From NCBI RefSeq assembly GCF_000717245.1, contig NZ_JNYQ01000002.1, positions 124,001-188,000 on the forward strand: 64,000 nt of DNA, read 5' to 3'. Below the pieces are notes generated by a model, which saw only the letters and a list, made by a program, of their open reading frames with translations, searched no databases and had not been told where the DNA came from. Source of the stretch: Kitasatospora papulosa. Its GTDB lineage: Bacteria > Actinomycetota > Actinomycetes > Streptomycetales > Streptomycetaceae. Below, piece after piece: positions 8,579 to 16,233 of the stretch. The first letter of the stretch is position 1. The number at the start of each line of letters is the position of its first letter. The position numbers and the translations under genes are program-made.

Positions 8579-9723
8579 AGCTGCTCCCCGACCAGCAGGC
8601 CGAGCCGCTCCCAACCCCGCTCCGGAACGAACCCTCGGGCGCTCCAACTCAGGGCGGGCACAGTGACGACCAGGCCCGCGGAATCGCGTTCGAGTACATG
8701 GACCTCGGACAGGCGCCGCTGCCCGTTCCTGTCCCGGACAAGGTGGACGACTACGGAGAGCGCCGCGGCCAGCTGACTGTGCAGAGCCGCCCGGTCGAGG
8801 CCAGCAGCCGTCCCCAGAGCCTCCAGACGTGCCGGAACATGCTCGGCCGCGTTCGCATGCACCGTGCCGCATCCGCCTTCGTGTCCGGTGTTGAGGGCAG
8901 CCAGGAGCTCCGTCACCTCGGCGCCCCGGACCTCCCCCACCACCAGGCGGTCAGGACGCATGCGCAGCGCCTGACGCACAAGATCCCGCAGCGTCACCCG
9001 TCCGGCACCTTCCTGGTTGGCGGGACGCGATTCCAGTCGCACGACATGCGGGTGATCGGGCCGAAGTTCCGCCGAGTCCTCGGCCAGCACGATGCGTTCC
9101 CGCTCACCGACAACACCCAGCAGGCTTGACAGCAGGGTCGTCTTCCCAGCTCCGGTTCCTCCGCTGATCAGATACGAGACCCTGGCCTCTACCAGCGCCT
9201 TGAGCAACCGGTCTCCGCCGGGCGGAACCGTCCCCGCCGCCACAAGCTCCGCCAGCGTGAAGGCCTTGGGCCGCACCACACGCAGGGAGAGGCACGTCGA
9301 GCCGACGGACACCGGTGGCAGGACCGCGTGCATGCGCGTTCCGTCCGGCAGCCTGGCGTCCACCCACGGCCGGGCGTCGTCCAGCCGGCGCCCCGCCACC
9401 GCGGCAAGCCTCTGAGCCAGCCGCCGGACGGCGGCCGCATCCTGGAAGACGACCCGGGTCAGCTCGAGTCCACCACCGCGGTCCACCCACACCCGGTCCG
9501 GAGCCGACACCAGCACATCGGTCACCGCAGGGTCGGCCAGCAGCCGCTCCAGCACCCCGGTGCCGACAAGCTCGCCCCTCAGTTCCTCGGCCGCGCCGAG
9601 GACTTCCGCGTCACCGAGCAGCCGGCCCTGTTCCCTGAGGGCGGCTGCCACCCCCGCGGGAGTGGGCGCCACACCGCTACGGGCCAGTCGCTGGCGCACG
9701 GCATCGAACAACGCGTCGGTCAT
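8575..9723 (-). CDS. TadA/CpaF-family secretion ATPase
   Basis: 382 residues; the ATG at 9723 overlaps the upstream stop (ATGA). Walker A GGTGAGKTT is at residues 188-196, the Asp box LAEDSAELRP follows, Walker B is RLVVGEVRGAE and the His box is GHEGGCGTVHAN. This is the GspE/CpaF hexameric ATPase that powers pilin assembly or secretion, of the actinobacterial helicase/secretion-neighbourhood ATPase subfamily. It is translationally coupled to both neighbours. Confidence 0.94.
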   Translation of the reverse strand: MTDALFDAVRQRLARSGVAPTPAGVAAALREQGRLLGDAEVLGAAEELRGELVGTGVLERLLADPAVTDVLVSAPDRVWVDRGGGLELTRVVFQDAAAVRRLAQRLAAVAGRRLDDARPWVDARLPDGTRMHAVLPPVSVGSTCLSLRVVRPKAFTLAELVAAGTVPPGGDRLLKALVEARVSYLISGGTGAGKTTLLSSLLGVVGERERIVLAEDSAELRPDHPHVVRLESRPANQEGAGRVTLRDLVRQALRMRPDRLVVGEVRGAEVTELLAALNTGHEGGCGTVHANAAEHVPARLEALGTAAGLDRAALHSQLAAALSVVVHLVRDRNGQRRLSEVHVLERDSAGLVVTVPALSWSARGFVPERGWERLGLLVGEQL

Positions 9724-10859
9724 CGCGTCTCTCCCACCCGAGGCCGGGACAGAGCGCCGTCCGAGCGTGCCGGAGTGTCCGCCAGCTCCCAGAAGGCGTT
9801 GCAGAAACGAGCAAGCGTCCCGCGGGAACTCGTGCCCGGGGGCGAGCCGCTGTCCTGGGCCGCGGACAACCCGGTCTCCGGGGGCAGATCGCCGACGAGC
9901 GGCAGTCCCAGAGCCTTCGCCACCCAGTGCTCGTCCAGCCCGGCCGAGTAGGGTCCCCGGGCGACGATCCGCAGATCCTCCAGGACCATGCGGACGGACG
10001 ACGCCACGCGCTGCGCCGCCGCGACAGCTCTCAGCTCCCCGGGCACGACCAGCAGTCCGACATCCAGCTGAGCCAGCGCCTCCGCCACGCTCTGGTCGAC
10101 CCTCCGCGGCAGATCGACGACCACCACACCGCCGAGTCGACGCGCTGCGGCGAGCACCGATCGCATGGCCTGCGGCGGAACGACCACCTCGTCGTCCCTG
10201 CCCCAGCTGAGCACGCGCAGCCCGTGCAACGCCGGCAAGGACTCCTCCAGCGCCCCTCCACCCACTCTCCCCTTCGAACGGGCGAAATCCGGCCACCGCA
10301 GGCCCTCGGACATCTCGCCGCCCAGCAACACGTCGATCCCGCCACCCAGAGGATCCCCGTCGATGAGCATGGTCCGCCGACCTGACCTCGCCGCTGTCAC
10401 GGCGAGCGCACAGGCCAGCGTGGACGCACCGGAACCACCACGTCCTCCGATCACTCCGACGGTGAGCGCCGATCTGCCCACGCCTTCCGCCGCATTGGCG
10501 ATCTGGTCGACGAGCCACCCTTCGGAATCGGGCAGCCTCAGCACGTACTCGGCACCGATCTCCACCGCGCGGCGCCATACATCAGGATCGTCCTGATCCC
10601 TGCCGACGAGCATGACGCCAGGCCTGCGGGCAATCCCACGGCATGCTCCCGCCGCGTCGTCGCCCACCAGAACCATCGGGGCCCTTTCCCAGCCGCCCCT
10701 CTCGCCCGGAGGTCCGTGATGGACCTCGGGAACCGCTCCTGCCGCCGCGCACAACCTGAGCAGATCGTCCAGCAGCTCGGCGTCCTCGGTCACGATCAGC
10801 GGTCCGCTCCGGCACCCTTCGATGCTCGACGGGCCTTCGCCCATGAAAGATCCAGCCAC
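9720..10859 (-). CDS. CpaE-like / septum-site-determining-like protein (Ssd) of the helicase/secretion neighbourhood
   Basis: 379 residues from a GTG at 10859 (GGGAGGGGCGGAG upstream); ATG 10844 and GTG 10877 are alternatives. The N-terminal ~120 residues form a receiver-like domain (LIVTEDAELLDDLLRLCAAAG, VMLVGRD). The C-terminal part is a MinD/ParA-like domain with DGDPLGGGIDVLLGG. The P-loop reads GGRGGSGAST: both the signature lysine and the catalytic P-loop lysine of MinD/CpaE are replaced (by Arg and Ala), so normal ATP hydrolysis is doubtful. CpaE places Tad pili; actinobacterial Ssd homologues affect septation. First gene of the operon. Confidence 0.9.
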   Translation of the reverse strand: MAGSFMGEGPSSIEGCRSGPLIVTEDAELLDDLLRLCAAAGAVPEVHHGPPGERGGWERAPMVLVGDDAAGACRGIARRPGVMLVGRDQDDPDVWRRAVEIGAEYVLRLPDSEGWLVDQIANAAEGVGRSALTVGVIGGRGGSGASTLACALAVTAARSGRRTMLIDGDPLGGGIDVLLGGEMSEGLRWPDFARSKGRVGGGALEESLPALHGLRVLSWGRDDEVVVPPQAMRSVLAAARRLGGVVVVDLPRRVDQSVAEALAQLDVGLLVVPGELRAVAAAQRVASSVRMVLEDLRIVARGPYSAGLDEHWVAKALGLPLVGDLPPETGLSAAQDSGSPPGTSSRGTLARFCNAFWELADTPARSDGALSRPRVGETR

Positions 10860-10984
10860 GATCTCCGCCCCTCCCACTGCCCCTCAGTGCGGTTTCGCGG
10901 CGATCTCGAACGCTTCCGAGAGACGCGATTCCGGAACCCGCGGACTTCACGGGTGGAATCACCATGCGACTCCACGGAAAAACA

Positions 10985-11031
10985 TGTGGATCTTGCCCAG
11001 AAACTGTGGACACCTCCGACGTTGTGAATAA
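10985..11031 (-). promoter_or_regulatory. Three evenly spaced DnaA-box-like sites
   Basis: On the minus strand TTATTCACA (11031-11023), GTGTCCACA (11013-11005) and AGATCCACA (10993-10985) each resemble the Streptomyces DnaA box TTGTCCACA. They share one orientation with start-to-start spacing of 18 and 20 bp. They lie upstream of the CpaE-like gene. DnaA binding is inferred from the motif only. Confidence 0.45.
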
Positions 11032-11186
11032 CTCGGTAGCTCGTACAGGGGACTTTCACAGCGCAGCACTTCCGCTACGCAAAGTGACCATGGATGATCG
11101 AGTGCGTCGCCGCCAGAAGTGGTCGGTGGAGGCTGACAGGGGAGAGAGTGCCTCGATCCACTGTCTGAAAACCCGTCCGGACATGC

Positions 11187-11221
11187 GACGACCCCCGCCG
11201 GGGGGGAGAGCGGGGGTCGTC
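11187..11221 (+). terminator. 12-bp G+C-rich hairpin upstream of the HAD gene
   Basis: GACGACCCCCGC (11187-11198) pairs perfectly with GCGGGGGTCGTC (11210-11221) around an 11-base loop. A second weaker hairpin (CCGACTC 11229-11235 with GAGTCGG 11246-11252) follows at once. With no upstream plus-strand gene to terminate, these may act as a leader attenuator or block antisense transcription into the tad promoter. Confidence 0.5.
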
Positions 11222-11356
11222 CCCACGGCCGACTCGGGGGGGGAGGAGTCGGACCGGGTTAGCACGGTCGCGAACGATCCGTGACTTCCATGGTGTACCC
11301 GAGCACCTTCTCAAGCAAACCCACCCACCGGACTTTACGCCGAATGGCGGGCCCCT

Positions 11357-12196
11357 ATGCTCACCTTTGTGGAAAACTGCTTCTCGCCGCGTACAGCAGC
11401 CTTCTTTGACCTGGACAAGACGGTCATTGCGAAGTCATCGACACTGACCTTCAGCAAGTCCTTCTACCAAGGCGGGCTGATCAACCGACGCGCTGTACTG
11501 CGCACCGCGTACACACAGTTCGTGTTCCTCGCCGGAGGTGCCGATCACGACCAGATGGAGCGGATGCGTGAATACCTCTCAGCGCTCTGCAAGGGATGGA
11601 ACGTCCAGCAGGTCAAGGACCTCGTCGCCGAGACCCTGCACGATCTGATCGACCCGATCATCTACGACGAGGCGGCGACCCTCATCGAGGAGCACCACAC
11701 CGCCGGGCGCGACGTGGTCATCGTTTCGACCTCGGGCGCCGAGGTCGTCGAACCGGTCGGAGAACTGCTCGGTGCGGACAGAGTGGTGGCGACCCGGATG
11801 GTCGTGGGTGACGACGGCTGCTACACAGGCGAAATCGAGTACTACGCCTACGGCCCCACCAAGGCCGAGGCGATCAAGGCTCTCGCCGAATCAGAGGGTT
11901 ACGACCTCTCACGCTGCTATGCGTACAGCGACTCGGCAACCGACGTACCGATGCTCGAGTCCGTCGGGCACCCGCACGCCGTCAACCCGGACCGGACCCT
12001 GCGACGCGAGGCAGCCCTCAGGGAGTGGCCGATTCTCGTCTTCGACCGCCCCGTTCGTCTCAAGCAGCGTCTGCCCGCGTTCTCGATGCCACCACGCCCC
12101 GCACTGGTGGCCGCGGCCGCACTGGGCGCGGCTGCCGTGACCGCCGGACTGGTCTGGTACACCAACCGGCGCCGGGCCTCGACGCTCGCCACCTGA
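11357..12196 (+). CDS. HAD-IB family hydrolase (SerB-like phosphatase) with C-terminal membrane anchor
   Basis: 279 residues. Motif I is FDLDKT with nucleophile Asp18 and acid/base Asp20; motif II is VIVSTSG; the motif III/IV region is AYSDSATDVPMLESVG. The last 35 residues hold one hydrophobic helix (PALVAAAALGAAAVTAGLVWYT) followed by Arg residues, suggesting tail-anchoring in the membrane. Homologues next to the same tad-like cluster (SCO3558, Rv3661, from memory) are linked with morphological differentiation. Substrate unknown. ATG 11357 chosen; a GTG 12 bases downstream is possible. Confidence 0.9.
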   Translation: MLTFVENCFSPRTAAFFDLDKTVIAKSSTLTFSKSFYQGGLINRRAVLRTAYTQFVFLAGGADHDQMERMREYLSALCKGWNVQQVKDLVAETLHDLIDPIIYDEAATLIEEHHTAGRDVVIVSTSGAEVVEPVGELLGADRVVATRMVVGDDGCYTGEIEYYAYGPTKAEAIKALAESEGYDLSRCYAYSDSATDVPMLESVGHPHAVNPDRTLRREAALREWPILVFDRPVRLKQRLPAFSMPPRPALVAAAALGAAAVTAGLVWYTNRRRASTLAT

Positions 12197-12379
12197 CAGA
12201 CGTGCGGCCGGGCCGACCTCACCCCCGAGCCCGGCAGTGCGGCTCACCACCGCGCAGCCGCCCCCTCGGCAATACTCGTAGTCGCCTGCATTTGAATGCA
12301 AAAGTAAAGAAAAGCGGCAGAACCTTCCACTCCCTCTGGTCCAGGAGTACAAAGGATTCAACGGCCCGCGAGACCAGGG

Positions 12380-12581
12380 ACATCCGCGAGGATCACCTTT
12401 TACGCACATGAGGCCCCACGGACCGAGCACGGAAGTCGAGCACCCACGCGACGTCGACCCGTCGATTACGGGCCAGCCGCACCAGGTGACGGGCAAAGAA
12501 CCCGACCTGATGGGCACATATCGAGGACGCTTGGTAACTGGGCGGACGTGCCAGCGGCGGTACCGGAAACGGTACCGCCGC
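12380..12581 (+). ncRNA. Candidate 6S-like RNA (scr3559-type) locus
   Basis: S. coelicolor encodes its abundant 6S-like RNA (scr3559) between SCO3558 and SCO3559, which match the flanking genes here. On the plus strand ACATCCGC (12380-12387) can pair with GCGGACGT (12542-12549) with one mismatch, ACC with GGT inside it, and GGCCCCA with TGGGC further in. This leaves a large asymmetric bubble, as in 6S RNAs, and the perfect terminator follows 4 bases later. Ends and strand are inferred from this folding by eye; no clear promoter was found, and the minus strand remains possible. Confidence 0.38.
12554..12581 (+). terminator. 12-bp perfect hairpin with GAAA loop
   Basis: GCGGCGGTACCG (12554-12565) and CGGTACCGCCGC (12570-12581) enclose a GAAA tetraloop, followed by AACCCTTTCC. 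It sits between convergent genes and is suited to stop a plus-strand RNA. Being symmetric, it can also act on the Fic-like transcript. Confidence 0.75.
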
Positions 12582-12657
12582 AACCCTTTCCGAAGCCTCT
12601 TGACCCACAGGCCCAATCCCTCACACGCGCGGCCCCCAGCCCCCGGAGGAGCGGCAC

Positions 12658-13482
12658 CTACGCCGCGCCGCGTTGCAGCGCCTCACACACCGCCGTCGAC
12701 TCCCTGACACCCAGTCCGACCGAGCGGCCGCAGTGCGCGATCCATGCGGCCATCCCCTCAGGGCTTCCCGAGACGTATCCCTCGAACGCTGCGACATAGG
12801 CCGCGCGTCCCTGCTCCGCATGACCGACCTCGGCGGGACAGATCGACTTCGGGTCGAGGCCGCTACCGATCAGCACGATGCGCTCGGCGGTCCGGGCGAC
12901 GAGACCGTTGTGCGACGCGAAGGGGCGCAGCGCCAGCAGTTCACCGTGCACCACCGAGGCCGTGACCAGAGCGGGCGCGGAGCCGCCGGCGATGATCAGC
13001 TGCGACAGCCCCTCAAGACGTCCGGACACCTCGTCCGCGTCGGGGACGGGCGCCTCGATCAGTGGCTCGTCGACCGGCTCACCGGCCAGCCGGGGCCTGC
13101 CGACCGTGTCGTCGGGAGTTGCACCGCCTGCTGCGACAAGATGAAGCCGGGCCAGGACCCGAAGCGGTGACTGCCGCCAGATCGAGAGCAACTGCCCTGC
13201 CTCCGCGGTGAGCCTCAGAGCGGCTCCGACGATGCGGGCCTCATCCTCGCCGCTGAAGTCCGTGCGTCGGCGCACTTCCTCGAGATTCCAGTCGGCCCCG
13301 GAGAGAGATGCCGAACCGCGGGCTCCACGCAGGGCCGCCTCGGCTGTGACCTCGTTGCTGCGGCGCCGCATGACCCGGTGTCCGTAGACCCTGTCCACGG
13401 CCTTGCGTACGGAGTCCACCGCGTCGGCGACCCCCGGCAGGTCCCCCAGGGCGGCAAGCGGGTCCGAAGGAGTCGTACTCAT
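12658..13482 (-). CDS. Fic-domain-related protein with degenerate active site
   Basis: 274 residues from ATG 13482. The C-terminal half has the Fic fold signature in degenerate form: LRPFASHNGLVAR stands where active enzymes have HPFxxGNGRxxR. The catalytic histidine is Arg, and the second glycine and Arg positions are His and Leu. It is preceded by a helix-rich N-terminal region (EVTAEAALRGARGSASLSG resembles the Fic inhibitory/substrate-side motif). Genomes often call it oxidoreductase, without basis in the sequence. AMPylation is unlikely. TAGCCT lies 8 bases before the ATG and no Shine-Dalgarno is seen, suggesting a leaderless mRNA. Divergent from the CooC-like gene, with starts 102 bp apart. 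Confidence 0.72.
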   Translation of the reverse strand: MSTTPSDPLAALGDLPGVADAVDSVRKAVDRVYGHRVMRRRSNEVTAEAALRGARGSASLSGADWNLEEVRRRTDFSGEDEARIVGAALRLTAEAGQLLSIWRQSPLRVLARLHLVAAGGATPDDTVGRPRLAGEPVDEPLIEAPVPDADEVSGRLEGLSQLIIAGGSAPALVTASVVHGELLALRPFASHNGLVARTAERIVLIGSGLDPKSICPAEVGHAEQGRAAYVAAFEGYVSGSPEGMAAWIAHCGRSVGLGVRESTAVCEALQRGAA

Positions 13483-13584
13483 AAGTAGGGAGGCTACGCG
13501 CCTAGGGCCCCGATACCGCCAGGGAGTGGCGTTCTTCACGAAGAACGACAGCAGCGAGCGACTATGCGGCTACCCTAGGTGAAC

Positions 13585-14580
13585 ATGAAGATCGCTTTCG
13601 TGGGGAAGGGCGGCAGCGGAAAGACAACGCTGTCCTCGCTCTTCATCCGCCACCTCGCTGCCAATGAAGCCCACGTCGTAGCTGTGGACGCCGACATCAA
13701 CCAGCATCTGGGCGCCGCCTTGGGTCTGGACGAGAACGAGGCCGCCGCGCTGCCCGCCATGGGTGCGCAGCTGCCACTCATCAAGGACTACCTCCGCGGG
13801 ACCAATCCCCGGATCTCCTCCGCCGCGACGATGATCAAGACGACGCCCCCCGGAGAGGGGTCCCGGCTCCTGCGCGTCCGGGAGGACAACCCCGTCTACG
13901 ACGCATGCGCCCGCACGGTCCGGCTCGACGACGGGGAGATCAAGCTGATGGCCACCGGGCCGTTCACCGAGACCGATCTCGGGGTCGCCTGCTACCACTC
14001 GAAGGTCGGGGCGGTGGAGCTGTGCCTCAACCACCTCGTCGACGGCCAGGACGAGTACGTGGTGGTCGACATGACGGCGGGGTCGGACTCGTTCGCGTCG
14101 GGCATGTTCACCCGCTTCGACATGACGTTCCTGGTTGCCGAGCCGACCCGGAAGGGTGTCTCCGTCTACCGCCAGTACAAGGACTACGCACGGGACTTCG
14201 GCGTCGCGCTGAAGGTGGTGGGCAACAAGGTGCAGGGCGAGGACGATCTCGACTTCCTGCGCTCCGAGGTGGGTGACGACCTTCTGGTCGGAATCGGCCA
14301 GTCCGACTGGGTCAGGACGATGGAGAAGGGCCGTCCGGCGCCGTTCGAGCTGCTCGAGGCGGACAACCGGATGGCGCTGCAGGCCCTGCAGAACGCCGCG
14401 GAGGACTCGTACGAGCTGCGCGACTGGGAGCGTTACACGCGGCAGATGGTCCACTTCCATCTGAAGAACGCGGAGAGCTGGGGCAACGAGAAGACGGGCG
14501 CCGACCTGGCTGCCCAGGTCGACCCCGCCTTCGTCCTGCATGAACACCTCTCGGAACCGAGCGCCGCACAACCGGCCTGA
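13585..14580 (+). CDS. CooC/MinD-like P-loop ATPase
   Basis: 331 residues. Deviant Walker A FVGKGGSGKTT at residues 6-16 keeps the signature lysine; switch-like AVDADINQHLG follows; Walker B-like VVVDMTAGSDSFASG. The family (SIMIBI class, CooC-like) inserts metals or moves maturation factors in other bacteria; a partner enzyme is not evident here. TACCCT lies 8 bases before ATG 13585 (GTG 13579 is an in-frame alternative), consistent with a leaderless start. Convergent with the deacetylase gene 29 bp away. Confidence 0.85.
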   Translation: MKIAFVGKGGSGKTTLSSLFIRHLAANEAHVVAVDADINQHLGAALGLDENEAAALPAMGAQLPLIKDYLRGTNPRISSAATMIKTTPPGEGSRLLRVREDNPVYDACARTVRLDDGEIKLMATGPFTETDLGVACYHSKVGAVELCLNHLVDGQDEYVVVDMTAGSDSFASGMFTRFDMTFLVAEPTRKGVSVYRQYKDYARDFGVALKVVGNKVQGEDDLDFLRSEVGDDLLVGIGQSDWVRTMEKGRPAPFELLEADNRMALQALQNAAEDSYELRDWERYTRQMVHFHLKNAESWGNEKTGADLAAQVDPAFVLHEHLSEPSAAQPA

Positions 14581-14609
14581 GCCGGAGGGACGGTGCCGCA
14601 GGGTGGCCC

Positions 14610-15935
14610 CTAGTCCGCGCTGCCGTCGGCCGCCCTGCCTGCCGGCTGGTCGGCCGGCCTGGCGGGCACGGGGCTACCCGCGGGCTTCTGGGCCGGAGCG
14701 GTCCCTGCGAGGAACGCGCCCCAGCCCGGTTTCGGCGCCTGCCCCACCTTCAGGGTCCCGAGCTTGTCGAGCGTCGCGGGGTCCTGAGCGTCCAGCCAGT
14801 CGGCGAGCTGGCGGAAGGAAACGCACTGCACGTCCCGCTGGGTGCAGACCGTCTTGATCGTCTCCTCGATCGCACGCATGTAGGTGCCACCGTTCCAGGA
14901 TTCGAAGTGGTTGCCGATGATCAGTGGAGCCCTGTTGCCGTTGTAGGCGCGACTGAACGCCTGGAGCAGCCCGTCTCGCATCTGGTTGCCCCAGTACTCG
15001 TGCTGCGCCGGATCCCCCTGAGTCGTGCCGGACTGGTTGAACATGAAGTTGTAGTCCATCGAGAGAGTCTCGAAGGCTCGTCCCGGCACCGGGACGAGCT
15101 GCAGGGGAAGGTCCCAGAGGCCATCCTTCTTGGCCGGCCAGACCTGGTTGCCGACGCCGCTCGAGTCGTAACGGAATCCCATGGTCCGCGCGGCCGCGAC
15201 CATGTTCTTCTGCCCCTCCAGACACGGGGTGCGGGCTCCGATCAGCTCCTTGTCGTAGTCGAAGGGGAGCGGTGCCTCACCCTTGAGGGCCGGGGTGTTG
15301 GTCTTCCAGCTCTTCACGAACGACTTCGCCTGGCTGATCTCGCTCTTCCACTCTTCGACCGACCAGGTCCCGACTCCCCCCTCCGGTCCGCAGAAGTGCC
15401 CGTTGAAGTGGGTGCCGATCTCGTTGCCGTCCTGCCACGCCGCCCGCAGCTCCGTGAGCGTGTGGCGGATCCCCTCGGTGTCGTTGAAACCGATGTCGGA
15501 GCGGCCCGCGGAGTGCTGGGGCGGGTCGTAGAGCCCCTTCTTCTCCTCCGGAAGGAGGTACACGCCACTGAGGAAGTACGTCATCCTCGCGTCGTACTTC
15601 TTCGCGACCGCACGGAAATGCGAGAAGAGTTTCTGACTGTCCTCACCTGCCCCGTCCCACGAGAACACCACGAACTGCGGGGGCTTCTGACCGGGCCTGA
15701 GGCGTTTGGCGACGGGGAGTTTCGGCTGGGCCCCCGTGAACGCGGTCGAACCGTCACCGATGAGGTTGACCGGCCCCTTCGGCGCCGCGGCGGGAGAGTT
15801 GCCCTCCGCGCCGGGGGCTGACTTCTCGCCCGCATCGGGAACGGTCCCGGGGCCGGCGTCCGAGCAACCGGCCAGGCCGGCGACGAGTGCCGCGACCACG
15901 GCACCCAGTGCGATCCGCTTCGTGGCGGCCATCAT
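14610..15935 (-). CDS. Lipoprotein with polysaccharide-deacetylase-like fold
   Basis: 441 residues. The N-terminal signal ends in LVAGLAGC, a lipobox with Cys24 as the lipidated residue, followed by a Pro/Ala-rich linker. The body has NodB-like elements: FVVFSWDGAGED (metal-Asp region), then EIGTHFNGHF with an HxxxH pair, and IGNHFESWNGG later. It probably acts outside the membrane on a cell-wall or exopolysaccharide substrate. The family fit is weaker than for canonical NodB proteins (DG replaces the usual DD). Divergent from the SulP fusion gene. Confidence 0.82.
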   Translation of the reverse strand: MMAATKRIALGAVVAALVAGLAGCSDAGPGTVPDAGEKSAPGAEGNSPAAAPKGPVNLIGDGSTAFTGAQPKLPVAKRLRPGQKPPQFVVFSWDGAGEDSQKLFSHFRAVAKKYDARMTYFLSGVYLLPEEKKGLYDPPQHSAGRSDIGFNDTEGIRHTLTELRAAWQDGNEIGTHFNGHFCGPEGGVGTWSVEEWKSEISQAKSFVKSWKTNTPALKGEAPLPFDYDKELIGARTPCLEGQKNMVAAARTMGFRYDSSGVGNQVWPAKKDGLWDLPLQLVPVPGRAFETLSMDYNFMFNQSGTTQGDPAQHEYWGNQMRDGLLQAFSRAYNGNRAPLIIGNHFESWNGGTYMRAIEETIKTVCTQRDVQCVSFRQLADWLDAQDPATLDKLGTLKVGQAPKPGWGAFLAGTAPAQKPAGSPVPARPADQPAGRAADGSAD

Positions 15936-16233
15936 CCGTCCACCCTCTTCCTTGCAGGATTCGTGCGTTGAAGTGCCGACACGGCGCCGTCAACCTCACA
16001 CGCGGCCCCACCGGAATCAGTACGACAAGCCGAATGAAAAGCTGCTTATTCACTTGAAGGGGTGACGCTCTGGGCTATTTGCTCGAAAACATGGACACCA
16101 TTCTTTACTCTCCATTACGATTCGTTTACGGAGAGTTGGAAATCCCGCCGCTGTGCCCCACCGCTGCACGCCGTGCTCAACGGCCGCCGTCACACACCTA
16201 CCGCGACCGCGCTGCCCCGGAGGAGACGGGAAA
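15936..16233. promoter_or_regulatory. Divergent promoter region of deacetylase and SulP-carbonic anhydrase genes
   Basis: About 300 bp with an unusually A+T-rich core (16030-16145). It contains an inverted repeat ACTCTCC (16107-16113) / GGAGAGT (16130-16136), a plausible operator or mRNA hairpin in the leader of the transporter gene. Confidence 0.45.

Larger units (their letters stand above)
10860..11356. other. Divergent intergenic region between the tad-like operon and the HAD gene
   Basis: About 500 bp without a supported gene. It holds the tad-operon promoter region, three DnaA-box-like sequences at 10985-11031 and two tandem hairpins at 11187-11252 (separate entries). The stretch 10960-11100 is the least G+C-rich part and likely contains both divergent promoters. 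Confidence 0.55.
12197..12657. other. Non-coding interval between the HAD gene and the Fic-like gene
   Basis: 461 bp with no convincing ORF. It contains an A-rich stretch with the palindrome TGCATT-TG-AATGCA (12287-12300), an imperfect stem 12331-12380, and a 12-bp terminator hairpin at 12554-12581. The size, position and structure fit the 6S-like RNA gene that S. coelicolor carries between the homologous genes (separate entry). Confidence 0.6.
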
